This document shows, one piece after another, positions 1 to 7,464 of a DNA stretch of 64,000 nucleotides. How positions within the stretch are numbered: the first letter of the stretch is position 1; the number at the start of each line of letters is the position of its first letter. The position numbers were made by a program, and so were the translations under genes. Source of the DNA: a virus. The stretch lies in the IMG/VR virus record IMGVR_UViG_3300020057_000496, positions 102,853-166,852 of that record, one strand, 5' to 3'. Under the pieces are notes generated by a model, which made no database searches, was not told the DNA's origin, and saw nothing but the letters and a program-made list of their open reading frames with translations.

Positions 1-199
1 CGCTAAGCTTCGCCCTGGATTCGGACGTTCTATCATCTATGTAATAAAGAACAGATCTGAGTGTGGCACTATCGGTAAGATAGAATTAGCATTTGATATG
101 AACGCCCAGAAATATATCGACCGACTTGGAAATGAGCTTGACTTTATACCAGAAATGGACGAGGATATAGCTCCAGTCAATGAAGAAGAGTTTAGATAA
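1..199 (+). CDS. Replicative DNA helicase, DnaB-like, C-terminal fragment
   Basis: Open frame from base 2 to the TAA at 197-199; the start lies left of the window. The roughly 65 visible residues contain GFGRSIIYVIKNR followed by GTIGKIELAFD. This matches the end of the DnaB/SF4 RecA-fold helicase domain, where a K-x-R segment precedes a G-T-x-x-L-x-F strand. It would be the ring helicase unwinding phage DNA ahead of the fork. Its last 20 bases overlap the next gene, so the two are probably co-translated. The catalytic Walker motifs lie outside the window, so a related RecA-fold ATPase cannot be excluded. Confidence 0.55.
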   Translation, partial: AKLRPGFGRSIIYVIKNRSECGTIGKIELAFDMNAQKYIDRLGNELDFIPEMDEDIAPVNEEEFR

Positions 200-785
200 G
201 CCACTCAATATTGCAACGATGAAGCTCCCGGCCGATGTGCTGGAGTTCGGGCTTACCCTTAGAAAACTAAGGACGGCTGCTGGGCTTACCTGTCAGCACG
301 TTGCTGACGCTGGCTGGGTCCGTGAGGCTTCGGTCCGGAAGATGGAAGCGGGAATGAAACTCCCGGCAGCACCGTCCACCCTGCGGATGATCGAAAGGGA
401 ATTGAACTGTAAGCCGGAGTACTTAGTTTCACTAGCAGAGCAACACCGGAAGTATCTGGCTCAGTTCATTGAACTCTTTAGCTCTACCCTGATCGAGTTA
501 CATGACCTTCTCAGGTTTTACCAACCGGACGAAGCCGAGAAGGTTCTTTTACAGATTGTGAATACTTGGAAATTTCAAAGAAAGGAGGAGCAAACAGTAA
601 TGAAGTCAACGGCAACCCCACGTCCGCTCGTAGCCCCGAAGGCTGCGCCGACGCGCAAGACGACCACGAAGTCCGCGCCTGCACGACGCAGCACGACAAT
701 GGCCACGGCGAAGACCGCAGCGAAGACCGCAGCGAAGACCGCAACGAAGACCGCACTGAATCTCGCACTGAAGCGCAGCAAGTAA
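180..785 (+). CDS. XRE-type helix-turn-helix protein with histone-H1-like basic tail
   Basis: 201 aa, ATG start inside the end of the helicase gene. Residues about 24-80 form an XRE/Cro-like helix-turn-helix (LRKLRTAAGLTCQHVADAG, then SVRKMEAG). A helical middle part follows (about 85-135). Residues from about 140 are Lys/Ala/Thr/Pro-rich with tandem AAKT units, like a histone H1 or HU-type DNA-compaction tail. The last 220 bases overlap a second open frame. An internal in-frame ATG at 600 with a strong ribosome site could release the basic tail alone. Probable role: DNA-binding regulator or nucleoid-like protein (inferred). Confidence 0.7.
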   Translation: MKKSLDKPLNIATMKLPADVLEFGLTLRKLRTAAGLTCQHVADAGWVREASVRKMEAGMKLPAAPSTLRMIERELNCKPEYLVSLAEQHRKYLAQFIELFSSTLIELHDLLRFYQPDEAEKVLLQIVNTWKFQRKEEQTVMKSTATPRPLVAPKAAPTRKTTTKSAPARRSTTMATAKTAAKTAAKTATKTALNLALKRSK

Positions 786-1147
786 AGTCCAGTCAAGACG
801 CGGACACGGACCAGAAATGGGACTGTGTCCGCGTCTCCAGCCCCGCCGGTAAGTGGTACCTGTCGAGGGACGACGACATAGAGCGCCTGTCCGTCAGGGC
901 CGACGGAACACGGCGGGCAGTTTTCTCTCGTGACGAACTAGTAAGGATCAACGGCGGGCTTAAGTCCGCAAATAAGGAAGAGCGCCAAGAGTTACTTCGT
1001 TGTCTGATAGACCTGAAAGAAGTAATTGGAGGAAAGGTTCAGTCAGTTAGCAATCGAAGTATCGACACCTTAAAGAATTCCGTGAGGTCCCACGCGGATT
1101 GGGGATATCAGGACGCCCTTGGCGACGATCCGACAGACCCTACTTAG
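566..1147 (+). CDS. Acidic-tract protein in the -1 frame overlapping the XRE-type gene
   Basis: 193 codons from TTG 566, the only conventional start codon in this frame before the clearly protein-like C-terminal half. Residues about 45-70 are E/D/R repeats (EDRS units) written by the same 12-bp DNA repeat that encodes the basic AAKT units in the other frame. Residues about 85-165 look like a folded domain (KWDCVRVSSPAGKWYLSRDD, FSRDELVRINGGL, EERQELLRCLIDLKEV); the family is not recognised. TTG 566 has no good ribosome site, so the C-terminal part may be made by -1 frameshifting from the XRE-type frame, for example near A-AAG at 581-585. Ends next to the tRNA-like cluster. Confidence 0.5.
   Translation: MEISKKGGANSNEVNGNPTSARSPEGCADAQDDHEVRACTTQHDNGHGEDRSEDRSEDRNEDRTESRTEAQQVKSSQDADTDQKWDCVRVSSPAGKWYLSRDDDIERLSVRADGTRRAVFSRDELVRINGGLKSANKEERQELLRCLIDLKEVIGGKVQSVSNRSIDTLKNSVRSHADWGYQDALGDDPTDPT
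581..602 (+). promoter_or_regulatory. Internal ribosome binding site for the basic tail peptide
   Basis: AAAGGAGG at 581-588 lies 11 bases before an ATG at 600 that is in frame with the XRE-type gene. Translation from here would give a free 61-residue Lys/Ala/Thr-rich peptide ending at 785. The match to the Shine-Dalgarno consensus is better than at most gene starts in the window. Whether it is used cannot be told from sequence. Confidence 0.5.
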
Positions 1148-1222
1148 CTCAGCGGCTAGAGCACCGGTTTGGCCGTCGGCAACGCGCGAATGCCTATAAC
1201 GTCATCACGATTCGCGACTAGG
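1138..1222 (+). tRNA. tRNA-like sequence with intact D-arm, anticodon arm abnormal
   Basis: A TA dinucleotide and D-arm GCTC-AGCGGCTA-GAGC (1147-1162) are canonical. The next segment forms only a 4-bp stem (CCGG with TCGG) around an 8-nt loop with no standard anticodon context. No TTCRANT T-loop follows; instead CGCGAAT and ATTCGCG form a 7-bp hairpin. No matching 3' acceptor strand was found at the expected distance. It could be a decayed tRNA or the remnant of one whose 3' half was replaced. Extent is approximate. Confidence 0.3.
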
Positions 1223-1293
1223 CTCCCGTAGTTCAAGAAGGTAGGGCACCGGATTATCATCCGGGGATGCATGTGCAAGTCGTGCCGGGAGCC
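1221..1293 (+). tRNA. tRNA with 6-nt anticodon loop
   Basis: Acceptor GCTCCCG (1222-1228) pairs fully with CGGGAGC (1286-1292), and G1221 can pair with C1293. D-stem GTTC/GGGC and T-arm GCATG-TGCAAGT-CGTGC are in place. The anticodon stem CCGGA/TCCGG (1249-1253, 1260-1264) encloses only six bases, TTATCA. Aligned on the universal T33, the anticodon reads ATC, but the identity is unsafe because the loop is one base short. Otherwise a well-formed cloverleaf. Confidence 0.55.
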
Positions 1294-1299
1294 CTCTTG

Positions 1300-1364
1300 C
1301 TGCCCGTAGCTCAATTGGTGGGCGCCATCGGCGCCAGGTGCGGGTTCGAATCCCGTCGGGCGGT
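1300..1364 (+). tRNA. Short tRNA-like gene lacking a normal anticodon arm
   Basis: Acceptor CTGCCCG (1300-1306) pairs with CGGGCGG (1357-1363). The D-arm starts TAGCTCAATTGGT, and a textbook T-arm GCGGG-TTCGAAT-CCCGT lies at 1340-1356. Between them there is no 17-nt anticodon arm; the sequence is GGCGCC-ATC-GGCGCC, a perfect 6-bp hairpin with three loop bases. Total length is about 65 nt, some 9 shorter than usual. No isotype can be assigned. Confidence 0.45.
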
Positions 1365-1580
1365 ATTGTGTTGTATTTTTTACGAACAAGTACTTTTCTG
1401 AATACCACCAGGGATAGACGGAATCGGTCGCCACGGCACTGCTATGGCGACCCTTCGCTCGTTGGGAAATTCAAATACGTCCAACGCCGTGAATGCAATC
1501 TTGCGTTCTCCCCGAATGGTCAGCGAGTTCACGTCCGACAGCTCGCTAAGTTCAGGGCCAGAACTTTAAGGGTAAAATAA
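1365..1580 (+). other. Non-coding leader between tRNA-like genes and the kinase gene
   Basis: No convincing gene. An 8-bp inverted repeat, GGTCGCCA (1426-1433) and TGGCGACC (1445-1452), can form a hairpin with an 11-nt loop. A weaker GCGAG/CTCGC pair lies near 1520-1545. The sequence before the kinase ATG at 1581 (AAGGGTAAAATAA) is a moderate ribosome site. The hairpins could be processing or leader structures. Confidence 0.4.
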
Positions 1581-2438
1581 ATGAAGGTAGTCGTTACTCG
1601 CGGATTGCCTGGCTCTGGGAAGTCGTGTTTCGCAAAGGAACTGATAGACTCCGACAAGAGCTACGTACGCGTCAACCGGGACGAGATACGCCTGACACTC
1701 TATAACGGAAAGTTTTCTGCGAAGAACGAAGAGCTTACGACTGCCGTTCGGGACTCCATGATTGACGCCGCGCTCCTCTCCGGTCGCAACGTCGTCGTGG
1801 ACGAAACTGCGCTGTCCCCGTCGGTCATGGCGACACTCAAGCTTAAGGCAGAGGCACACGGGGCGGAATTCGAAATCAAGGAATTCAACAAGCCGTACGA
1901 AGACTGCATCCGTGACGACTTGACTCGCGCCAATCCAGTCGGCCACAAGGTGATTACGAGGATGTACCTGAAGTACATCAAGCCAAAAGAAAAGAAGCTC
2001 TATGAACAGACTGAAGGACTACCTTCCGCTATCCTCGTGGATATCGACGGCACGGTCGCAAATTGCGATTCCCGCTCTCCGTTTGACACGAATGCTTGTT
2101 TACAGGACAGACCTAATAATCATGTTATTAGCGCGGTGGTTTCATTAAGCCGTGATCACCGAGTCTTTTTTATAACCGGACGAGACGAGCGCTTCCGAGA
2201 AAAGACCACTACTTGGATCAAGCGGCACGTCTTCCCTGGCGACTACTGGTTTAAGTTACACATGCGCGCGGACGCCGACAAGCGCAAGGACTACGAAGTC
2301 AAGGAAGAGATTATCGTCAACGAGATCATAGGGCGCTATAACGTCCTCGTATGCTTCGAGGACCGTCCGCGCAATCTCAGGATGATGCGCCGACTCGGCT
2401 TGTCTACAATGGACTGCGGACTGGGGTTTGAATTCTAA
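1581..2438 (+). CDS. pseT: Polynucleotide 5'-kinase / 3'-phosphatase (T4 Pnkp family)
   Basis: 285 aa, near the 301 aa of T4 Pnkp. The N-terminal kinase has P-loop GLPGSGKS (residues 8-15) and the NRDEIR segment. The C-terminal HAD phosphatase has motif VDIDGTVA (153-160), FFITGRDE and CFEDRP. It heals RNA or DNA breaks by phosphorylating 5'-OH ends and removing 3' or 2',3'-cyclic phosphate. Its stop overlaps the start of the RNA ligase gene by 1 nt, reproducing the T4 kinase plus Rnl1 pair that repairs tRNA cut by anticodon nucleases. Family assignment is firm; the tRNA-repair role is inferred from T4. Confidence 0.93.
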   Translation: MKVVVTRGLPGSGKSCFAKELIDSDKSYVRVNRDEIRLTLYNGKFSAKNEELTTAVRDSMIDAALLSGRNVVVDETALSPSVMATLKLKAEAHGAEFEIKEFNKPYEDCIRDDLTRANPVGHKVITRMYLKYIKPKEKKLYEQTEGLPSAILVDIDGTVANCDSRSPFDTNACLQDRPNNHVISAVVSLSRDHRVFFITGRDERFREKTTTWIKRHVFPGDYWFKLHMRADADKRKDYEVKEEIIVNEIIGRYNVLVCFEDRPRNLRMMRRLGLSTMDCGLGFEF

Positions 2439-3508
2439 TGGACTGCCATCTCCAGGACTATCTACGTAACGGCGGATCGCTTACTAATCTCGAAGAAGTA
2501 CTTCGCGTCAAGCACAAGCGGCACGGGACATATCCAAACCTCTTACTGTTCTCTTACTCTATCGGCTGTTCGTTCGAATTCCCACTACAGTTAGAGTCAC
2601 GCGGAATCATTCTCGACGAACAAGACGACTGGCGCGTAGTCAGTCGCAGCTTTGACAAATTCTTCAACCTCGGCGAAGGCAGGGCCACAGCTATCGACTG
2701 GGCCAGTATAGTAGTAAACGAAAAGCAAGACGGCTCGCTCGTGAGTGTATATAGACACAACGGAAACTTGCAATTCGCGACTACGGGGACACCGGACGCC
2801 AACTGCCCAATTGGCGACTATCAGGTGACGTTCGCGGAATTGTTCCGGCAGACGCTGCAAGAGCTTAGCCTCTGGCCACTTCCGGAGATGCCCGGCGTAA
2901 CTCTCTTGTTCGAGTTGTGCACGCCGCTGAATAGGGTCGTCGTCAACTCCTTGACGAATAAGGTGTTCTTTCTTGGGGCAAGAGAAGCCGAGACTGGATG
3001 CTGGCTATCTAATGACCTACCGGAGTTCAGTCACCTCCCAAAGCCACGCATATTTTCATTTCGAACACGAGAAGAAGTGCTGGCCTCACTCGAACATTTC
3101 AGTGGGCTCCATCAAGAAGGTTACGTCGTTACCGACGCTAATTACAACAGAGTAAAGATCAAGCACCCCGAATACGTCCAGTTACACCACTCGGTTTTTG
3201 GTACGACTTATTCGAGCATCGTCGAGCTTGCCCTAAAGCAGGAGTCATCCGAGATCCTAGCTCATTTCCCGGACTTAACAAAGCTGCTCAAGGACACTGA
3301 GCAGAAGATCATAAGCCTCTGTGTAACAGTCGAGAATACCTACGCCGAAATTAAAGACCTGACTACGCGTCGGGAGTTTGCACAGAGGGCGAAGTTCTAT
3401 AAGTATTCGGCCGTTCTATTTAAAATGCTAGACAAGAAGCTGTGCGCCCTGGAGGTCCTGAGACTGGAACGAATTAAGACCGTAATTGAATACCTCAAGG
3501 AGAACTAA
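2438..3508 (+). CDS. rnlA: RNA ligase 1 (T4 Rnl1 family)
   Basis: 356 aa versus 374 in T4. Nucleotidyltransferase motif I is EKQDGSLV with the adenylated Lys at residue 96. It is preceded by SRGIILDE and SRSFDKFFNLGE, both hallmarks of Rnl1. Motif IV is EGYVV (227-231) and motif V is VKIKH (239-243). The enzyme seals 3'-OH and 5'-phosphate RNA ends using ATP. The C-terminal quarter is helical and would correspond to the tRNA-binding domain of Rnl1. Coupled to the kinase gene upstream and to the next gene by 1-nt overlaps. Confidence 0.93.
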   Translation: MDCHLQDYLRNGGSLTNLEEVLRVKHKRHGTYPNLLLFSYSIGCSFEFPLQLESRGIILDEQDDWRVVSRSFDKFFNLGEGRATAIDWASIVVNEKQDGSLVSVYRHNGNLQFATTGTPDANCPIGDYQVTFAELFRQTLQELSLWPLPEMPGVTLLFELCTPLNRVVVNSLTNKVFFLGAREAETGCWLSNDLPEFSHLPKPRIFSFRTREEVLASLEHFSGLHQEGYVVTDANYNRVKIKHPEYVQLHHSVFGTTYSSIVELALKQESSEILAHFPDLTKLLKDTEQKIISLCVTVENTYAEIKDLTTRREFAQRAKFYKYSAVLFKMLDKKLCALEVLRLERIKTVIEYLKEN

Positions 3509-4014
3509 TGGAAGAGAACAATCGGTCTATATATCTACAGCGTAAAGACGGTCTCTTTGTTGTAAAATTCTTCCGTCAAAAGCATGAATACTACGTTGGG
3601 GCCTTCAAGGATATCAACGTAGCCCGTGTCGAACGGGACAGGGCGTACCTAAAGCTGAAGTGCGGGGATCTTTCCGGAATCAAGGTTCGCGAGTCCGTAA
3701 AGCGCAAAGTCTTCTCCGAAGAGCAGTGGTACAAGCAGTACCTGGAGTACCCGTTATATATGGATACTCCGCAGTATAAGCTCCGTTATGCCGTATTAAT
3801 TTCGGCGTTACGGGATTTCTGCGATACCGCTCGGATAGGCAAGTACACAAAGGCCCAACACTGGATCATGGAATCGTCACATCCGGACGACACCTTCTCC
3901 TTCGTCAATGTCTGCGAACTCTTCCATCTCAGCCCTGCGGCGGTAAGAAAGCAACTAAATGGACTTAATCAAAAGCAAAAGCAAGCACTCAAGTCGTATA
4001 CGATCTTTAACTAA
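3508..4014 (+). CDS. Putative AP2-like DNA-binding protein
   Basis: 168 aa. Residues about 6-52 (IYLQRKDGLFVVKF, YYVGAFKDINVARVERDRAY) resemble the AP2 fold: beta strands, a G-x-F turn, then a helix rich in Ala/Arg. This domain is common in phage homing endonucleases and regulators. The middle is Tyr/Arg-rich without a known motif, and the last 40 residues (VCELFHLSPAAVRKQLNGL) look like a helix-turn-helix. No HNH catalytic residues are seen, so it is called DNA-binding only. It overlaps the next gene by 56 nt. Confidence 0.45.
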   Translation: MEENNRSIYLQRKDGLFVVKFFRQKHEYYVGAFKDINVARVERDRAYLKLKCGDLSGIKVRESVKRKVFSEEQWYKQYLEYPLYMDTPQYKLRYAVLISALRDFCDTARIGKYTKAQHWIMESSHPDDTFSFVNVCELFHLSPAAVRKQLNGLNQKQKQALKSYTIFN

Positions 4015-4282
4015 GACACAGAATCTTATTGTTAAAGAATGCGACTCTATACGTGATCTTCTATTAGAAAAAAACCGTAGTTACGGCGATTCATTTTCAA
4101 GGCCAATTGGAATATTCGCTGCCGGTCACGATGCCGATGTGCAAATTAGGGTCCGAATTGATGACAAGCTGGCCCGCATCTCGCGCGGAACTGAGTATTC
4201 AAATGAAGACACGATCACGGACCTTATTGGATACTTGATATTATTGCGCCTCCTTGTAAACGTGAAAAAGAAAAAACATTAG
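3959..4282 (+). CDS. Nucleotide-modification-associated domain 1 protein (DUF1599-like)
   Basis: 107 aa. The core CDSIRDLLLEKNRSYGDSF, followed by QIRVRIDDKLARI and a helix EDTITDLIGYLILL, matches the small all-helical DUF1599/NMAD1 family. That family is frequent in phages near nucleotide-metabolism and base-modification genes. Its biochemical role is not firmly known. The start overlaps the previous gene; an ATG at 3959 is used. A 165-nt spacer without a recognisable gene follows (4283-4447), with two copies of TATCTCGT. Confidence 0.7.
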   Translation: MDLIKSKSKHSSRIRSLTKTQNLIVKECDSIRDLLLEKNRSYGDSFSRPIGIFAAGHDADVQIRVRIDDKLARISRGTEYSNEDTITDLIGYLILLRLLVNVKKKKH

Positions 4283-4447
4283 TATCTCGTGCAGTACATG
4301 GGCGGCAAGGTCAGGTTAATTAAAAGATCAGCAAGCGAGCTTCCGTAATTGCGTCCTTCCCGCACAAAACTGAAATGCGTACTCCAACTTCGAAAAATCA
4401 AACAAGTAGAGTCGAGAACCTGTATCTCGTAAGGTAGGCAAAATTTA

Positions 4448-5422
4448 ATGAGCAATAGCACACATGACGTCGTAGTATACAAACTAGGTCCCGTTACCGA
4501 GCACCCGGCCGCCGACCAAATCGAGATCCACCACGTCTGGAATTACGTCTGCATCTCCCAGAAGGGTCTCTATAAAGAAGGAGACTTAGTTGCGTTTATT
4601 CCGCCGGACAACGTCGTCCCAGACATCGAACAGTACGCCTGGCTAAGTGGCAAGCGGCGAATTAGGGCAAAGAAGATTCGTGGCATAGTGTCGTACGGGT
4701 TGCTGGTCGCCGCACCGGAAGGTTCGATTGAAGGGGACGTAGTCACTGAGCAGCTCGGAGTCGCACATTACGAGCCGCCAATATTAACATCCAATGGAGG
4801 TGGTTTCAGTCAGGCTAAGCCACCGCCCGGCTACTATGCCAAGTACGACATAGATTCCCTTCAGCGATACGCGGACTGCCTTGAGCCGGGCGAGGAAGTA
4901 TGGATTACCGAAAAGCTCCACGGATGTTGCTTTTCTGCGATCTATATCGACGGAGCCCTGCACGTCCAGTCACATAATTTCTGGCGCAAGGAGGACGACG
5001 ACAACGTATTCTGGCCGGCACTCCGGAACACTCCGGGCCTAGCGGAGTGGCTAGAAGAGCATCCGGGAACTCTACTACAGGGAGAAGTAGTCCCGACCGC
5101 ACGTGTCGCCAAGACAGTCTTCGACTACGGGTACACCTGGGGGACTCCGCGAGTCGTGTTGTTCGATATGTCCCAAGACGGTTCTTACTTCTCACACGAG
5201 GTGGCGCGAGGACTTAGCAAGGACCTGACTTGGGTGCCTACTATTGGCCGCGAGGCGTTCTCGTTGGAGCGAGCGGAGGAGCTGACAACTGGGCCGAGTC
5301 TTATGCCAGGTGCAAATCATCTCAGAGAGGGCCTTGTTCTCACGCCGGTCAATGAGCGCATGCACGACCGCATAGGACGAATTAAACTAAAGCTCGTATC
5401 GCACAAGTACCTAGAACTTTAA
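4448..5422 (+). CDS. RNA ligase, DRB0094 / Rnl5 family
   Basis: 324 aa. An N-terminal OB-like domain (about 1-110, with GLYKEGDLVAFIPPD) precedes an adenylyltransferase domain. This order is typical of the Deinococcus DRB0094 RNA ligase, in which the OB domain comes first. Motif I is TEKLHG with Lys156; EGLVL (294-298) fits motif IV and RIKLKL fits motif V. Such ligases seal 3'-OH/5'-phosphate ends and can join RNA ends in nicked duplexes. It is a second, unrelated RNA ligase within 2 kb of the Rnl1 gene, which suggests different substrates. Confidence 0.88.
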   Translation: MSNSTHDVVVYKLGPVTEHPAADQIEIHHVWNYVCISQKGLYKEGDLVAFIPPDNVVPDIEQYAWLSGKRRIRAKKIRGIVSYGLLVAAPEGSIEGDVVTEQLGVAHYEPPILTSNGGGFSQAKPPPGYYAKYDIDSLQRYADCLEPGEEVWITEKLHGCCFSAIYIDGALHVQSHNFWRKEDDDNVFWPALRNTPGLAEWLEEHPGTLLQGEVVPTARVAKTVFDYGYTWGTPRVVLFDMSQDGSYFSHEVARGLSKDLTWVPTIGREAFSLERAEELTTGPSLMPGANHLREGLVLTPVNERMHDRIGRIKLKLVSHKYLEL

Positions 5423-5458
5423 TAGCCCGCAACACGCCTGACGGCGCCTGGGGATACT

Positions 5459-5779
5459 ATGACGAAAAAGATAAAATTCCTTATCGAAGTTGAATACGTA
5501 CTGGATAAATGGGACCCGAAACAGAAAGACAAGGACTGGATTCCGGACTACGCCCTTGACCTCCGTGAGCGCTGTGACATGGTGATTGAATTCCCATGTA
5601 GCGAAGTAATGGACGCCGGGCGCGAGCTAGGCCACACCGGTGCGACCTATGACTATCTCGACGTCAGTTACTGTCGCGACCTGGGCTACCCCTCGAAGAT
5701 CAAGGTTCGCCGTGTTAAGACCCCAGCGCCGCGCCGTAAGCCAACGCCCGGGGTGGCAAAGCGTAAGGCCAAGAATTAA
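5459..5779 (+). CDS. Conserved hypothetical with basic C-terminus
   Basis: 106 aa, ATG start. Alternating beta-type N-terminus (MTKKIKFLIEVEYVLDKW), an acidic middle and a basic Pro/Lys/Arg tail from residue 85 (TPAPRRKPTPGVAKRKAKN) that may bind nucleic acid. The family is not recognised. It is separated by one base from the next gene's GTG start. Confidence 0.6.
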   Translation: MTKKIKFLIEVEYVLDKWDPKQKDKDWIPDYALDLRERCDMVIEFPCSEVMDAGRELGHTGATYDYLDVSYCRDLGYPSKIKVRRVKTPAPRRKPTPGVAKRKAKN

Positions 5780-5780
5780 C

Positions 5781-6206
5781 GTGATCTTTCTCGGTGGAAC
5801 TTGCGGCAACAACGACTGGCGCAATCGTCTCTTTACGGACTTAAATAGGGCGCAAGTAAATACGGACAACCTCTACAACCCAGTAGTGCCCGACTGGACT
5901 TCTGTCGCACAGGCAAGCGAAGAGAAGGCAAAGGCGAGTGCTGAGTATTGTGTTTTCTATATTGCCAACCCTCGCTTAGATGGCGTCAATATTTCTGCTT
6001 TCTCAATGGTTGAGGCAACGATGGCACTCTACGACAGTCCAGACACGACTGTCGTGGTGTTCGACGAAGACGGGATAGAAGGACACGTACTTAAGGCGAT
6101 GCAGCGGACACGTCAGGTTCTACAGGCTCGATTCCCTACCGTCGAGTTCTTGAGTTCGTATCAAGCACTAGTAGATTACTTGATCGTAATGGCAGTCAAG
6201 AACTAA
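5781..6206 (+). CDS. Nucleoside 2-deoxyribosyltransferase-like protein
   Basis: 141 aa from GTG 5781, chosen because family similarity begins exactly there (IFLGGTCGNNDWRNRLF) and the frame upstream overlaps another gene. The GGT...WR motif, a central NPVVPDW loop, an acidic SAEYCVFYIANP segment and FSMVEATMAL fit the deoxyribosyltransferase-like Rossmann fold (Nuc_deoxyrib_tr_2). This fold cleaves or exchanges nucleobases on deoxynucleosides. Together with the NMAD1 protein it hints at nucleotide salvage or modification. Stop and next ATG overlap by one base. Confidence 0.65.
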   Translation: MIFLGGTCGNNDWRNRLFTDLNRAQVNTDNLYNPVVPDWTSVAQASEEKAKASAEYCVFYIANPRLDGVNISAFSMVEATMALYDSPDTTVVVFDEDGIEGHVLKAMQRTRQVLQARFPTVEFLSSYQALVDYLIVMAVKN

Positions 6207-7363
6207 TGCCGACGTTGCTCTTTAAGAAGGGTTCGAATGGGAAAATTATCCAGTGGCGAAACTGGGTAATTGGTGCCGAACTCCAGACCGAACACGGCCA
6301 AGTCGGAGGCAAGTTGCAGCTTACCTCTGAGGTGTTTTTCGCAGGGAAGAATATCGCCAAGTCAAACGCGACCACGGCCGAAGAGCAGGCCGAGCTGGAG
6401 GCGCAGGCGCGCTGGACGAAGAAGAAGAAATCCGGCTATGTCGTTTCACTAACAGAAGCTAGAGCTGGCGGACGTGACGTGGTGATCCAGGGGGGCGTTG
6501 ACCCGATGTTGGCACAGTCTTACTCGAAACACGCCGCAAAGATCAAGTGGCCGGCTTACAGTCAACCCAAACTCGACGGAATTAGATGTCTGGCGTTACT
6601 CACCGAAAAAGGTGACGTAACGCTGTGGTCACGGACTCGAAAGCCTATCAAGTCGATGCCTCACGTGATCAAGGCGCTCAAGGGCCTGCACGTCAAGGCA
6701 GGTACCGTCCTGGACGGCGAGTTATATTCGCATGCGGCCTGGAATGCTGTCGCCGACGAAGCCGAGGACTCGGAGTCGGCCCATAAAGTCTTGTTCGAAA
6801 AGATAACAAGCCTGGTGCGTCCGCTTGAGCCAGTACCGGGCCACGAAATTATGGAATACCACGTCTACGACATGTGTGTAGATCTACCTTTCGAACAACG
6901 ACATTGGAATTTAGCCAGGCTACTAAGGAAGGCAACCCTGCCGCTCGTCCTAGTCGAGACCTTACATTGCGAGTCCGAGCCCGACGGCGTGTCTCACTAC
7001 GGGGACTGTCTTACGCGTGGTTACGAGGGTGCGATGTTCAGGAATGCCGACTCAACCTACGAATTCGGCAAGCGCAGTTATTCGCTCCAGAAGGTCAAGC
7101 AGTTCGATGACGCCGAATACGAGATTACCGGAGTAATGGAAGGGCGTGGTAAACTTGCCGGGTGTGCGGGCTCCATGGAGTGCAGGTTGCCGAACGGAGG
7201 GGTGTTCAATGTCAAGATGAAGGGCTCCTTCGAAAGATTGCGGGAGTTCTTCCAGCATCCGCCGGTGGGAAAACTACTCACGGTGCAGTACCAAAACTTA
7301 ACGGCAGCCGGTGTACCTAGATTCCCCATTGGACTAAAGATTCTACAGGACAAGGACTACTAA
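6206..7363 (+). CDS. ATP-dependent DNA ligase
   Basis: 385 aa. The N-terminal 95 residues resemble a WGR-type domain (IIQWRNWVIGAELQTEHGQVGG), and the adenylation domain follows. Motif I is QPKLDGIRC with Lys122, then LDGEL, a YDMCVD segment, YEGAMFR (motif IV) and LQKVKQF (motif V). An OB domain ends the protein. It seals nicks in duplex DNA during phage replication. WGR plus ligase fusion is known in phages and some bacteria. Third nucleic-acid ligase in this region. Confidence 0.88.
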   Translation: MPTLLFKKGSNGKIIQWRNWVIGAELQTEHGQVGGKLQLTSEVFFAGKNIAKSNATTAEEQAELEAQARWTKKKKSGYVVSLTEARAGGRDVVIQGGVDPMLAQSYSKHAAKIKWPAYSQPKLDGIRCLALLTEKGDVTLWSRTRKPIKSMPHVIKALKGLHVKAGTVLDGELYSHAAWNAVADEAEDSESAHKVLFEKITSLVRPLEPVPGHEIMEYHVYDMCVDLPFEQRHWNLARLLRKATLPLVLVETLHCESEPDGVSHYGDCLTRGYEGAMFRNADSTYEFGKRSYSLQKVKQFDDAEYEITGVMEGRGKLAGCAGSMECRLPNGGVFNVKMKGSFERLREFFQHPPVGKLLTVQYQNLTAAGVPRFPIGLKILQDKDY

Positions 7364-7464
7364 AGCGACATTAGTCTTTATATCCATAGCTGGCGGTAAG
7401 TACTGTGCTAGACATCTCGCCAGACTTTGTCTCTAACTAGCAGAATTAAGCAAGGAAAACGGTA

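Noticed and set aside
1338-1580. 80-codon + frame after the third tRNA-like gene
   Set aside because: It starts inside the T-arm of that gene and crosses hairpin-forming spacer; no ribosome site or protein-like pattern.
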